Assembly (NCBI GenBank): GCA_964425255.1
Contig: CAYRMV010000020.1
Coordinates: 1 to 33,255 of the forward strand
Length of the DNA: 33,255 nucleotides
Source of the DNA: CAYRMV01 sp964425255
GTDB lineage: Bacteria > Bacteroidota > Bacteroidia > Flavobacteriales_D > Crocinitomicaceae
Direction: 5' to 3'
A program made the position numbers and the translations under genes. Positions 8,515-16,187 of this stretch are shown piece by piece. The stretch's first letter is position 1. Every line of letters begins with the position of its first letter. The notes beneath the pieces are model-generated. The model was not told where the DNA came from. It searched no databases and saw nothing but the letters and a program-made list of their open reading frames with translations.

Positions 8515-9675
8515 TTATTTTCCTATCCATTTATTGGCTTGAATTCTTGCTTCCGTATCTGTTTGAACATACGCTTCATACGAAGGATTAATCGTGTTAT
8601 CAACTTCACGCATTACTTTTTCATTGATTTTTGCAATATCTAAAAACGCAATTTTTTCCTCTAAAAACGCCTGAACAGTTACTTCGTTGGCAGCATTTAG
8701 TGCGCAAGCTGCAGTACCTTGAAGATCCATTGCTTCATAGGCTAAGTCTAAGTTTCTGAACGTTTTTCGATCTGGTTTTTCGAACGTTAATTGAGGATAA
8801 TTCAAAAAATCGAAACGCGGAAAATCGGTTAAAAACCGATCGGGATAAGTGAGTGCAAATTGAATCGGCAATTTCATATCTGGCAAGCCCATTTGTGCTT
8901 TCATGCTTCCATCTTCAAATTGGACCAAACTGTGAATTATTGACTGTGGATGAACAATCACATCAATTTGATCGGATCGAAGTCCAAATAACCATTTAGC
9001 TTCAATTACCTCCAAGCCTTTGTTCATCAAACTCGCTGAATCAATGGTGATTTTTGCTCCCATTGACCAATTTGGGTGTTTCAATGCTTGTTGAACGGTC
9101 ACTTTTTCCAATTGCTCCAAAGACCAACCACGGAAAGGACCACCGGAAGCAGTGAGGTAAATTTTTTCAATAGGGTTGTGAAATTCACCCACTAAACATT
9201 GAAAAATCGCTGAGTGCTCTGAATCAACTGGATAAATATTGACTCCTTTATCTTTGGCTCTTTTTGTAACCAATTCACCAGCAACCACAAGTGTTTCTTT
9301 GTTGGCTAAAGCAATGGTTTTTTGAGCATCAATCGCTGCCAAGGTCGGTTTTAAACCTGCATAGCCTACCAAAGCGGTAAGCACCACATCCACATCTTGG
9401 TATGCAACAACCTGAGCAAGAACATCTTCACCTGTATAGACATGAATCGGTTCATCTTGTAAAGCAGATTTCACTTTATCATACAAGTCTTCTCGCACAA
9501 TCACAACCACATTGGGTTTGAATTGTTTTGCTTGTTCAATTAATAAATCGGCATTGTTGTTGGCCGTAATAACCTGTAAATCAAATTTATCAGGATAAGA
9601 AGCAATTACTTCCAACGCTTGTGTGCCAATCGAACCAGTAGACCCTAAAATGGCGATTCCTTTCTTTTTGCTCAT
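8515..9675 (-). CDS. dxr: 1-deoxy-D-xylulose 5-phosphate reductoisomerase
   Basis: A 386-residue enzyme of the MEP isoprenoid pathway that converts 1-deoxyxylulose 5-phosphate to 2-C-methylerythritol 4-phosphate using NADPH and a divalent metal. Seen directly: the N-terminal NADPH-binding motif GSTGSIGTQAL, the catalytic and metal-binding region PVDSEHSAIFQCL, and the substrate-loop signature NHPNWSMGAKITIDSASLMNKG (quoted here in part: NWSMGAKITIDSAS). Length matches the family (about 385-400). The frame is open 47 codons further upstream, but the ATG at 9673-9675 (MSKKKGIAILGS) is the natural start and has a TATCTTTG promoter element 5 nt before it. The pathway partner ispG lies 11 kb away in this window. 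Confidence 0.97.
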   Translation of the reverse strand: MSKKKGIAILGSTGSIGTQALEVIASYPDKFDLQVITANNNADLLIEQAKQFKPNVVVIVREDLYDKVKSALQDEPIHVYTGEDVLAQVVAYQDVDVVLTALVGYAGLKPTLAAIDAQKTIALANKETLVVAGELVTKRAKDKGVNIYPVDSEHSAIFQCLVGEFHNPIEKIYLTASGGPFRGWSLEQLEKVTVQQALKHPNWSMGAKITIDSASLMNKGLEVIEAKWLFGLRSDQIDVIVHPQSIIHSLVQFEDGSMKAQMGLPDMKLPIQFALTYPDRFLTDFPRFDFLNYPQLTFEKPDRKTFRNLDLAYEAMDLQGTAACALNAANEVTVQAFLEEKIAFLDIAKINEKVMREVDNTINPSYEAYVQTDTEARIQANKWIGK

Positions 9676-9680
9676 ACGGA

Positions 9681-9688
9681 CAAAGATA
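9681..9688 (-). promoter_or_regulatory. -7 promoter element abutting the dxr start
   Basis: On the minus strand the sequence is TATCTTTG, then TCCGT, then ATG. It matches TAnnTTTG with a 5-nt gap, implying a leaderless or nearly leaderless dxr mRNA and ruling out the longer upstream in-frame start. Confidence 0.55.
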
Positions 9689-9782
9689 CAAGTTGCTGAA
9701 GTGAAAACACGAAAAACAAATAAAAAGTTGTAACGAAACAATGCTCTTAACTTATACGACTGTAAACCAAAAACGAAACACG

Positions 9783-10814
9783 ATGAAAAAATTAGTCTTT
9801 TTGCTATTAATCCCATTTGTGAGTTGGTCTCAAAAAAGTGATCGAACTTTCAACCGTTTGAATTTTCAACTACTCAACGAAGAACAAAATACCTTTGCTT
9901 TTTCCAGAGAAATCACTCCTGACCAACGCTTACTCATTGGAAATAAAACCCTTGTTCGAACATCTACGAACCAAAAAAACAAGGAAAAAAGTAGATTTGA
10001 AATGCAATTTAATAACTTTGGTCGGATAACTGATTTTAGTTCAAAAAACTGGCATGTTACCTATCAATATGAACGAGACACGTTGTTGGCTTCCACCGAA
10101 AATAAAGGAAAAAAGAGGCACTTTTCCTCCAAAAGAACCTATAATGATCAAGGAAAATTGACTTCTATTGTGACGAAGAAAAATGGTAAATTAAGTACAG
10201 AAACTTATTTTACTTATTCTCCGTCAGGAAAAGTTACTAGTAAGGAATTACGCGAAAAAAAACATGTTTACCTCATCAAACACACCTATAATGAAGAAGA
10301 TAAATTGAACGAAACGGTTTATTTTTTGGATGGAAAATTGAAAAAAAGATGGTATTACGATTGTTTACCTGAAGGAAAAATTGTGGCAAATAAAACGGAT
10401 GAAACAAGTAGCTTTTGTAAGTCTTACAATGAATTCTCATCTGGCGAATACGAGGTGATTATTCGTACGATCGAAAAGGGGAAAGATGTTTTAATCAAAA
10501 GCAAATATTCGAAAGATTCTGTGATGATGGATTCGAAACGCTTTTTACACGACACCTTACTTGTAAATCACTCCATCTACACTCCCAACTCAAAAACACA
10601 TTACATTTTCAGTGAAAAAAATGGCAATTTCAAATATGGTTATGTTCAAAAACTAGACGATAAAGGTCGAACAATCGAACGAATCAGCATGAATGGCAAA
10701 AAAAGAAAAGTGACTTCAAGTAGCTTGTTTGAATACAACTCGGAAGGAATGCTTGTTCGAATTACCAACCAATACAAGAAAAACAAAACGTATATCCAAT
10801 ATACATTATTGTAA
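9783..10814 (+). CDS. Secreted protein with YD/MORN-like repeats
   Basis: A 343-residue protein with a signal peptide (MKKLVFLLLIPFVSWSQ). The mature part contains loosely repeated units of the type YNDQGKLTSIVTKKNGK, YSPSGKVTSKE, YNEEDKLNETVYF, DDKGRTIERIS and YNSEGMLVRITNQY. These recall the YD/RHS-like and MORN-like repeats of secreted Bacteroidota proteins. It is strongly basic and rich in Lys, Thr and Tyr, without an enzyme motif. The ATG at 9783 was chosen because it begins the signal peptide; an upstream in-frame ATG at 9741 would add 14 residues unlike a signal. It starts 107 nt from the divergent dxr start and ends just before a strong terminator. Function is unknown. Confidence 0.75.
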   Translation: MKKLVFLLLIPFVSWSQKSDRTFNRLNFQLLNEEQNTFAFSREITPDQRLLIGNKTLVRTSTNQKNKEKSRFEMQFNNFGRITDFSSKNWHVTYQYERDTLLASTENKGKKRHFSSKRTYNDQGKLTSIVTKKNGKLSTETYFTYSPSGKVTSKELREKKHVYLIKHTYNEEDKLNETVYFLDGKLKKRWYYDCLPEGKIVANKTDETSSFCKSYNEFSSGEYEVIIRTIEKGKDVLIKSKYSKDSVMMDSKRFLHDTLLVNHSIYTPNSKTHYIFSEKNGNFKYGYVQKLDDKGRTIERISMNGKKRKVTSSSLFEYNSEGMLVRITNQYKKNKTYIQYTLL

Positions 10815-10834
10815 CAAGCTTTTCAGAACGAAAG

Positions 10835-10870
10835 AAACCGGATCTAGCTTTTGTTGGATTCGGTTTTTTT
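10835..10870 (+). terminator. Rho-independent terminator
   Basis: The inverted repeat AAACCGGATCT (10835-10845) pairs with GGATTCGGTTT (10856-10866), giving an 11-bp stem with two G-T wobbles and a 10-nt loop. A T-run through 10870 follows. It ends the YD-repeat gene 20 nt after its stop, and the first palindromic repeat begins on the next base. Confidence 0.8.
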
Positions 10871-10888
10871 AAACCATTTAAATGGTTT
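10871..10888. repeat. Palindromic repeat copy 1 (18 bp, RAYT-associated)
   Basis: AAACCATTTAAATGGTTT is a perfect 18-bp palindrome, identical to the core of copies 2 and 3. It follows the T-run of the upstream terminator directly and lies 99 bp before copy 2. Confidence 0.85.
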
Positions 10889-10968
10889 TCAGAATAATAC
10901 ATTCCATTTTTGTTTTTGATTTGAAATTTTTATATCTTCGGTTCTAGTAACTTAAATATTAACGAAAA

Positions 10969-10988
10969 GAAACCATTTAAATGGTTTC
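10969..10988. repeat. Palindromic repeat copy 2 (20 bp, 5' of transposase)
   Basis: GAAACCATTTAAATGGTTTC is a perfect 20-bp palindrome containing the shared 18-bp core (10970-10987). It lies 18 nt before the transposase ATG. The segment 10970-10993 matches 11451-11474 (copy 3) at 23 of 24 positions, forming a direct repeat around the transposase gene. Confidence 0.88.
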
Positions 10989-11006
10989 CATCTAAACAAA
11001 AACAAA

Positions 11007-11444
11007 ATGCCACATTCCTACAACAAAATCTGGATTCATGCTTTGTGGTCAACCAAAAAGCAGCAACCTTTGATCAACGAATCAATCGAAAACAAACTGT
11101 ATTATCACATCACCCAAGAGTTGAGAAACTTAGGATGTCCTTCGCTGATAATTAATGGTACGAAAGACCACATTCATTGTTTGTTTTTACTTAATCCGCA
11201 AAAATCCATAGCAGAAACAATTAAACAAATCAAAGGAAGTAGCTCCCATTTTATCAATCACCATGAATTAATTCCAGAAAAATTCTCTTGGCAAACTGGA
11301 TATGCCTGTTTTTCTATTTCCGAATCGATGGTGGAGAAAGTGGAGAATTACATCAAAGCACAAAAAGGAGCACATCAAAACAAAACCTTTCAACAAGAAA
11401 TGGATGATTTTCTAAAATTATACCAACTAAACCAAATTGTCTAA
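11007..11444 (+). CDS. RAYT/IS200-type Y1 transposase (REP-associated tyrosine transposase-like)
   Basis: A 145-residue protein of the Y1 (HUH) transposase superfamily. The N-terminus (SYNKIWIHALWSTKKQQPLI) is typical of the family. The HUH metal motif is His-Ile-His in GTKDHIHCLFLL, and the likely nucleophilic tyrosine is in VENYIKAQKGAHQNKTFQQE, matching the family's YI..Q..HH...F pattern. The FSWQTGYACFSIS segment is also characteristic. Y1 enzymes nick and join single-stranded DNA at hairpins; RAYTs do so at REP palindromes. All key residues appear intact and the length is normal, so it may be active. It is bracketed by palindromes 18 nt upstream and 6 nt downstream. A TATCTTCG (one mismatch to TAnnTTTG) at 10933-10940 could be its promoter. 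Confidence 0.9.
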   Translation: MPHSYNKIWIHALWSTKKQQPLINESIENKLYYHITQELRNLGCPSLIINGTKDHIHCLFLLNPQKSIAETIKQIKGSSSHFINHHELIPEKFSWQTGYACFSISESMVEKVENYIKAQKGAHQNKTFQQEMDDFLKLYQLNQIV

Positions 11445-11450
11445 TGTTGT

Positions 11451-11468
11451 AAACCATTTAAATGGTTT
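11451..11468. repeat. Palindromic repeat copy 3 (18 bp, 3' of transposase)
   Basis: AAACCATTTAAATGGTTT again, beginning 7 nt after the transposase stop. It lies 18 nt upstream of the -7 element of the next gene, so it covers the place where a -33 box would be. Confidence 0.88.
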
Positions 11469-11486
11469 CCCTCTCGCATAAGTTTG

Positions 11487-11494
11487 TACTTTTG
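11487..11494 (+). promoter_or_regulatory. -7 promoter element abutting the DUF6495-like start
   Basis: TACTTTTG (TAnnTTTG) ends 4 nt before the ATG at 11499. It argues for the ATG start over a longer in-frame start at 11484, which lies before the motif. Confidence 0.55.
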
Positions 11495-11498
11495 TACC

Positions 11499-11990
11499 AT
11501 GAAATACCGCATGTTGACAGACGATGAACTTCGTGTTTTTGAACCAGAATTGAAACAGTTTTTGGTTGTAAATGCTGTCTATGATGAAGAATGGCGTCAA
11601 ATAAATCAAGAAAATCCAGACAAAGCACGTCAACTAGTTGCCTTGTTTAGTGATCAAGTTTTACAAACCATTTATGAACGTATTGCTTTTGTAGAACACC
11701 GAACGAAAGAAACATGTTTGGTTTTTGCTTGCCAATCTGACCGTCTATTATTGATTGGACTACAACACAATCATCCCGAACTTGATTTTTCAACTCCGGA
11801 AGGAATTCATTTCGGTTTAACCAATCATTTAGCTGAAATCAAATGGTTTAAAAAATCAAAAGGGTATGATTCGGATCGCGAAATGGAGATTCATCAAATG
11901 TTAGAAAACGGATGTGTTCCTTCTTCGGGAGAATTTTGGGAAAGCATACAGCCGCTTGTTTCATCAGAAAAAAACAGTACAAACGCATGA
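11499..11990 (+). CDS. Conserved hypothetical protein, DUF6495-like
   Basis: A 163-residue soluble protein beginning MKYRMLTDDELRVFEPELKQFLVVN. The start, length and pattern (acidic helix, then VALFSDQVLQTIYERIAFVEHRTKE, then a strand-rich middle) resemble the Bacteroidota family annotated DUF6495; this is from memory of the family and is not certain. No signal peptide, membrane segment or catalytic motif is visible. The start was chosen at the ATG following a TAnnTTTG element. The stop overlaps the next gene by ATGA, so the two are translationally coupled. The function is unknown. Confidence 0.8.
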   Translation: MKYRMLTDDELRVFEPELKQFLVVNAVYDEEWRQINQENPDKARQLVALFSDQVLQTIYERIAFVEHRTKETCLVFACQSDRLLLIGLQHNHPELDFSTPEGIHFGLTNHLAEIKWFKKSKGYDSDREMEIHQMLENGCVPSSGEFWESIQPLVSSEKNSTNA

Positions 11991-12610
11991 GAATTTTAGA
12001 AGAAACGCTCCAAAAACGATTTGGAAAAGAAAAAGTACACGTTTGGCCAACAAGTTCGGATGAGATTCCTTTACTTTTAGTTGAAATCGAATCCAGATCA
12101 ACGGTTCGAATTTTAATTACAAATGGTTTGAGCAACTATCAAATGCCAGTCACTCCAAAATACGAAGGCCGTGAATTCAATGAATTGTATTTTTGTCTAC
12201 CTAGTTATTGGGATTTAGACGATTTGAATCACCCAAATTACAACTGGGTTTTTACATGGATTCAAAAATTAAGCAAGCATATTTTAGACAAAAAAACTTG
12301 GTTTGGTGTAGGTCATACGATTAGTGCTGGAAATCCACCAGAAGAACTATCTGAAACAATGAAACAAAAACACTTCCTTTTTTCAGATCCAATTTTGTTG
12401 CGTCAAGAGCTTTCACCAATCAAAGAAACAGATAAAACAATTCATTTTCTGGCAATTATTCCGATTTTTGATGATGAAATTGACTACAAAACAGGAAAAG
12501 GAACATACAAATTTCAGCAAAAATTAATCGGTCAAAACATCAGTGAACTGTTGGATGATTTTCGTTTAACATGTCTAAGATCGAAGTGGCGTTTTTTCAA
12601 TAAACGTTAA
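11987..12610 (+). CDS. Suppressor-of-fused (SUFU) domain protein
   Basis: A 207-residue soluble protein. The pattern ILITNGLSNYQMPVTP...FNELYFCLPSYWDL, then WVFTWIQKLSKHILDKKTWFGVGHTI and HFLAIIPIFDDEIDYKTGKG, is that of bacterial SUFU-domain proteins. Many such proteins are proposed immunity proteins in polymorphic toxin systems, but others are orphans. No toxin is visible nearby, so the immunity role is not supported here. The ATG at 11987 overlaps the preceding stop (ATGA); an earlier in-frame start would overlap the upstream gene by 75 nt and is unlikely. It ends 87 nt before tatA, which has its own promoter element. Confidence 0.8.
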   Translation: MRILEETLQKRFGKEKVHVWPTSSDEIPLLLVEIESRSTVRILITNGLSNYQMPVTPKYEGREFNELYFCLPSYWDLDDLNHPNYNWVFTWIQKLSKHILDKKTWFGVGHTISAGNPPEELSETMKQKHFLFSDPILLRQELSPIKETDKTIHFLAIIPIFDDEIDYKTGKGTYKFQQKLIGQNISELLDDFRLTCLRSKWRFFNKR

Positions 12611-12668
12611 AAAAGCTAATTTTTAACATCCAAATTGGACGAAATAAGCGACTTTCCTATTTATTACG

Positions 12669-12676
12669 TAACTTTG
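12669..12676 (+). promoter_or_regulatory. -7 promoter element for tatA (tatA-gatA region)
   Basis: TAACTTTG (TAnnTTTG) ends 21 nt before the tatA ATG at 12698. The open frame extends upstream to 12635 through this motif, so the motif also supports the shorter start. Confidence 0.5.
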
Positions 12677-12697
12677 TGGAAATTTAATTCTAGTAAA

Positions 12698-12868
12698 ATG
12701 ATATTAGGTGTAATGGGGCCATGGCAAATCATTTTGATTTTAGCAATCGTGGTATTATTGTTCGGAGGTAAAAAAATTCCTGAATTAATGAAAGGCCTTG
12801 GTAAAGGTGTGAAAGAATTCAAAGACGCTTCTAAAGGAGAAACAGAAACAACCGAAGAAAAAAAGTAA
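12698..12868 (+). CDS. tatA: Twin-arginine translocase subunit TatA/TatE
   Basis: A 56-residue protein with one N-terminal membrane helix (PWQIILILAIVVLLF), the hinge FGGKKIPEL, an amphipathic helix (MKGLGKGVKEFKDA) and an acidic/polar tail (KGETETTEEKK). This is the complete TatA/E layout. TatA oligomerises with TatC to pass folded, cofactor-bearing proteins across the inner membrane. Length is normal for the short TatA forms common in Bacteroidota. The start at MILGVMGPW was chosen because upstream in-frame codons contain a promoter element and are not membrane-protein-like. gatA starts 14 nt after the stop, so the two are probably transcribed together. tatC is not in the window. Confidence 0.95.
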   Translation: MILGVMGPWQIILILAIVVLLFGGKKIPELMKGLGKGVKEFKDASKGETETTEEKK

Positions 12869-12882
12869 GAAACCTCTTTTCC

Positions 12883-14307
12883 ATGTACAAAAATTTTTCT
12901 GAAGTAAAACAAGCTCTTACTTCGGGTGAAACCGTTGTAAACATTGTTGAACACTATTTGGATCGAATTGATGCGAACCAACATTTAAACGCTTTTTTAG
13001 AGGTTTTTAATGAAAGTGCTCGTGCTCAAGCTATTCGAGTAGACGAAAAAATAAAAGCAGGCACAGCTGGGCGACTAGCTGGACTTGTGCTTGGAATAAA
13101 AGACAATATTTGTTACAAAAACCACCGTGTTTCGGCATCTTCTAAAATTTTAAAAGATTTTGAATCACAATTTACCGCAACAGCCCTCGAACGTTTACTC
13201 GCAGAAGATGCGGTTGTTATTGGTCGATTGAATTGCGATGAGTTTGCTATGGGAAGTTCGAATGAAAATTCAGCTTTTGGTCCCGTTCTTAATCCTCTAA
13301 ATACAAAAACGGTTCCTGGTGGTTCATCTGGTGGCTCTGCTGCTGCTGTGGCAGCTCATCTTTGTACCGCTTCTTTAGGTAGTGATACAGGTGGGTCTAT
13401 TCGTCAACCAGCTTCCTTTACAGGAACTTTTGGAATCAAACCAACGTATGGAAAAATTAGTCGATATGGTTTGATTGCTTATGCTTCTTCTTTCGATCAA
13501 ATCGGTGTATTTGCTAATTCTTTGGAAGATACCGCATTGCTCACAGAAATTATGGCTGGAAAGGATCCACTAGATGCAACTTCTTCTAGCAAAGAAGTTG
13601 GAAACTTTGCTCCTGAAAAAACAGACAAAACTTTGCGAATTGCTTACATCCAAGAATCTTTGGAAAGCAGAGGAATCGATCCTGAAGTGAAAGCCTATTT
13701 TGACAAACTCTTCGCTGACTTACGTTCAGCAGGTCATACAGTTGAAGCAGTTTCATTCCCAGAAGTTGATTACATGGTTCAAACTTACTATGTGCTTTCA
13801 ACCGCTGAAGCATCTTCCAACTTATCTCGCTTTGATGGAGTTCATTATGGTTACCGATCACCCAATGCTAAAGGAGTTGAAGCAACTTACAAACAAAGTC
13901 GTTCAGAAGGTTTCGGTGAAGAGGTAAAACGTAGAATCATGGCTGGAACGTTTGTTTTATCTCATGGTTATTACGATGCCTACTACACCAAAGCACAAAA
14001 AGTAAGACGCGTTTTACAAAACAAGACAAATGCATTTTTAGATCAATTCGACTTTATCATTTCACCTACAACACCAAACACAGCGTTTGAATTGAATTCA
14101 GTGAGTGATCCCATTCAAATGTATTTACAAGATATTTTTACTGTTAGTGCCAATTTAACAGGTCATCCTGCTATTTCTTTACCTCTTGGTATTCACAGCA
14201 ATAAACTTCCATTTGGTGTTCAGATAACTGCACCTCATCACGCTGAAAAAGCACTTTTTGATTTCTCTGCTTACTTGGTAGACACATTTACCCCGGCAGA
14301 CGCATAA
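12883..14307 (+). CDS. gatA: Glutamyl/aspartyl-tRNA amidotransferase subunit A
   Basis: A 474-residue amidase-signature protein. The Ser-cisSer-Lys triad is complete: Lys73 (GIKDNICYK), cis-Ser148 (PGGSSGGSAA) and nucleophile Ser172 (GSDTGGSIRQPA). The spacing equals that of characterised GatA. GatA releases ammonia from glutamine and passes it to GatB, which amidates Glu-tRNA(Gln) and/or Asp-tRNA(Asn). Its presence suggests indirect Gln-tRNA or Asn-tRNA synthesis and a GltX that may charge tRNA(Gln), which is inference. gatB and gatC are not in the window. It sits between tatA (14 nt) and the lytic transglycosylase (16 nt), a likely operon. Confidence 0.96.
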   Translation: MYKNFSEVKQALTSGETVVNIVEHYLDRIDANQHLNAFLEVFNESARAQAIRVDEKIKAGTAGRLAGLVLGIKDNICYKNHRVSASSKILKDFESQFTATALERLLAEDAVVIGRLNCDEFAMGSSNENSAFGPVLNPLNTKTVPGGSSGGSAAAVAAHLCTASLGSDTGGSIRQPASFTGTFGIKPTYGKISRYGLIAYASSFDQIGVFANSLEDTALLTEIMAGKDPLDATSSSKEVGNFAPEKTDKTLRIAYIQESLESRGIDPEVKAYFDKLFADLRSAGHTVEAVSFPEVDYMVQTYYVLSTAEASSNLSRFDGVHYGYRSPNAKGVEATYKQSRSEGFGEEVKRRIMAGTFVLSHGYYDAYYTKAQKVRRVLQNKTNAFLDQFDFIISPTTPNTAFELNSVSDPIQMYLQDIFTVSANLTGHPAISLPLGIHSNKLPFGVQITAPHHAEKALFDFSAYLVDTFTPADA

Positions 14308-14323
14308 AAAAGCATTAAACACC

Positions 14324-16126
14324 ATGAAAAAAACGCTACTCATCTTGTTTCTTGTAGGTTCAATCCAACTGGTTTGGGGACAAAACCGAAAACCAAAACC
14401 ATCGGTAAAAGACAGTTTGAGTAGTGAAGCTTTCATCAAAATGGTGGATGAAACATTAATGGATTTTTATGCAACTTATGCTAATTCAAGAAATTTCGAT
14501 TCCATCATTGATGCTTTGGAGTATGATGCCAATGAAGTTCCCGATTTTTCAGATGAAGTATACTGCGAGCGACTTCAAAAAATGAATGAATATTCTTCAT
14601 TTCAATTTAATTGTAACCCAATAACACTTTCGACAATTCGCTTTTTTGCAAAAAACCGTCGCAGCTTTGCTAAAATTGTTCTCGGTCGTTCTGCTTTGTA
14701 TTTCGATATGTATGAAGAAACGCTTGATAAATATGGTATTCCACACGAATTACGCTTCCTATCTGTTATTGAAAGTGGACTTCGTCCTCAAGTAAAATCA
14801 CCTGCTGGAGCACTTGGTCTTTGGCAATTTATGTATGGAACAGGAAAAATGTATGGATTAAAAGAAAACTCATACTTTGATGAGCGCATGGATCCAGCAA
14901 AATCTACTGATGCTGCATGCCGTTACCTGAAAAAATTACATGATATTTACGGCGACTGGAATTTAGCGCTTGCTGCCTACAATGCTGGCCCAGGAAATGT
15001 CAACAAAGCAATCAGACGGTCTGGTGGCAAAACAACTTATTGGCAAGTTCGACCCTTTTTACCTCGTGAAACACAGGGATATGTTCCTAATTTTATCGCT
15101 GCCGCTTATCTTTTAACGTACCATGCCGAACACAACATCGTTCCCATGGAAGCAAAAATTCACTACACGCAATTAGACACGATGTGTTTAAAACAAGGTG
15201 TTCACATGCAAACGATTGAAAAATTAGTGAATTGGGAAGTTGCAGATATTCAAGCAGTAAACCCTGTGTATAAAAAGACATACATTCCTCTGTCATTTCC
15301 AGCTCAATGTATTTCTGGTCCGCTTCCAAAAATCGGAAAATTAGTATCCCTCGAAGATTCTCTATACAAATTAGAAAAAGTTCTTTTTGGAACAAATATC
15401 GTTCCCGAAACAAAACCAACACCAGAATCCGATTCTCTTACTGACGAACAGCCAATTATTGCCTCAAACGAAGTAGGTTCAAACCAAGATAAAGTCATTT
15501 ATCACAAAGTACGATCAGGTGAAACAATGACCAAAATCGCCAAAAAATACGGCGTTAGTAACGGTCAAATCATGCAATGGAATCGCTTGCGAAGCACCCG
15601 AGTTAATATCGGTAAATCATTGAAAATTATTATCAAAGCACCAACTCAATCAACGCAAGATGTTGTTCAACCAAAACCAATCGTTTCAACGATTTCAAAG
15701 AAAGACACTTTAGTAGCTGGTATGATTTCATACGATACAGTTGTTAAAATAACACACACCGTTTCACGAAATGAAAGTTTGACTTTTATTGCAAATAAAT
15801 ACAACGTTACTGTTGAAGATATTAAAAAATGGAATGGACTTACTACGAATTGGTTAAACATTGACCAAAAACTTGTAATTCAACAAAAAGTAAAATTAAG
15901 TAAACCGGGTTTGGTACCACAAGTTAAAGAAGTTGAAACACCTAAACCAATTGAAAATAAACCAACACCACATGCACCTGTCAAAAAATATTACACGGTT
16001 AAATCAGGTGATTTGTTTAATCGCGTTGCTCAAAAACATGGTTTAACCATGGCGCAACTTCAAAAATTAAATCCCGGAGTAAACCCAAATAAAATTCGTG
16101 AAGGCCAACAGTTACGCGTGAAATAA
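14324..16126 (+). CDS. Membrane-bound lytic murein transglycosylase D-like protein with three LysM domains
   Basis: A 600-residue secreted enzyme with signal peptide (MKKTLLILFLVGSIQLVWGQ). The SLT (lysozyme-like) domain covers about residues 130-260: catalytic Glu150 in FLSVIESGLRP, then SPAGALGLWQFM, and AALAYNAGPGNV-type segment ALAAYNAGPGNVNKAI. Three LysM peptidoglycan-binding domains follow at about 393-437, 477-520 and 556-600, the last ending at the C-terminus. The family cleaves the glycan backbone of peptidoglycan, forming 1,6-anhydro-MurNAc ends, for wall turnover. The domain order and length are typical of Bacteroidota MltD homologues. It starts 16 nt after gatA, and the linkers are rich in Lys, Pro and Thr. 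Confidence 0.94.
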   Translation: MKKTLLILFLVGSIQLVWGQNRKPKPSVKDSLSSEAFIKMVDETLMDFYATYANSRNFDSIIDALEYDANEVPDFSDEVYCERLQKMNEYSSFQFNCNPITLSTIRFFAKNRRSFAKIVLGRSALYFDMYEETLDKYGIPHELRFLSVIESGLRPQVKSPAGALGLWQFMYGTGKMYGLKENSYFDERMDPAKSTDAACRYLKKLHDIYGDWNLALAAYNAGPGNVNKAIRRSGGKTTYWQVRPFLPRETQGYVPNFIAAAYLLTYHAEHNIVPMEAKIHYTQLDTMCLKQGVHMQTIEKLVNWEVADIQAVNPVYKKTYIPLSFPAQCISGPLPKIGKLVSLEDSLYKLEKVLFGTNIVPETKPTPESDSLTDEQPIIASNEVGSNQDKVIYHKVRSGETMTKIAKKYGVSNGQIMQWNRLRSTRVNIGKSLKIIIKAPTQSTQDVVQPKPIVSTISKKDTLVAGMISYDTVVKITHTVSRNESLTFIANKYNVTVEDIKKWNGLTTNWLNIDQKLVIQQKVKLSKPGLVPQVKEVETPKPIENKPTPHAPVKKYYTVKSGDLFNRVAQKHGLTMAQLQKLNPGVNPNKIREGQQLRVK

Positions 16127-16157
16127 GTAATACTGATTATATATACGACTTTATTCG

Positions 16158-16165
16158 TACTTTTG
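16158..16165 (+). promoter_or_regulatory. -7 promoter element for the GT2 gene
   Basis: TACTTTTG (TAnnTTTG) ends 22 nt before the ATG at 16188, in the 61-nt gap after the lytic transglycosylase gene. Confidence 0.5.
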
Positions 16166-16187
16166 ACATCCCAAAAATGAGGTTGAT

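Larger units (their letters stand above)
10970..11474 (+). mobile_element. Putative RAYT unit bounded by 24-bp direct repeats
   Basis: The unit consists of the transposase gene plus the two flanking palindrome-containing repeats (10970-10993 and 11451-11474, 23 of 24 identical). The repeats are in direct orientation, 481 bp apart. A third copy of the 18-bp palindrome lies 99 bp upstream (10871-10888). The outer borders and any target-site preference cannot be determined from one copy. It may be a single-copy domesticated RAYT with its REP-like sequences or a small IS200-group element. Confidence 0.55.
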
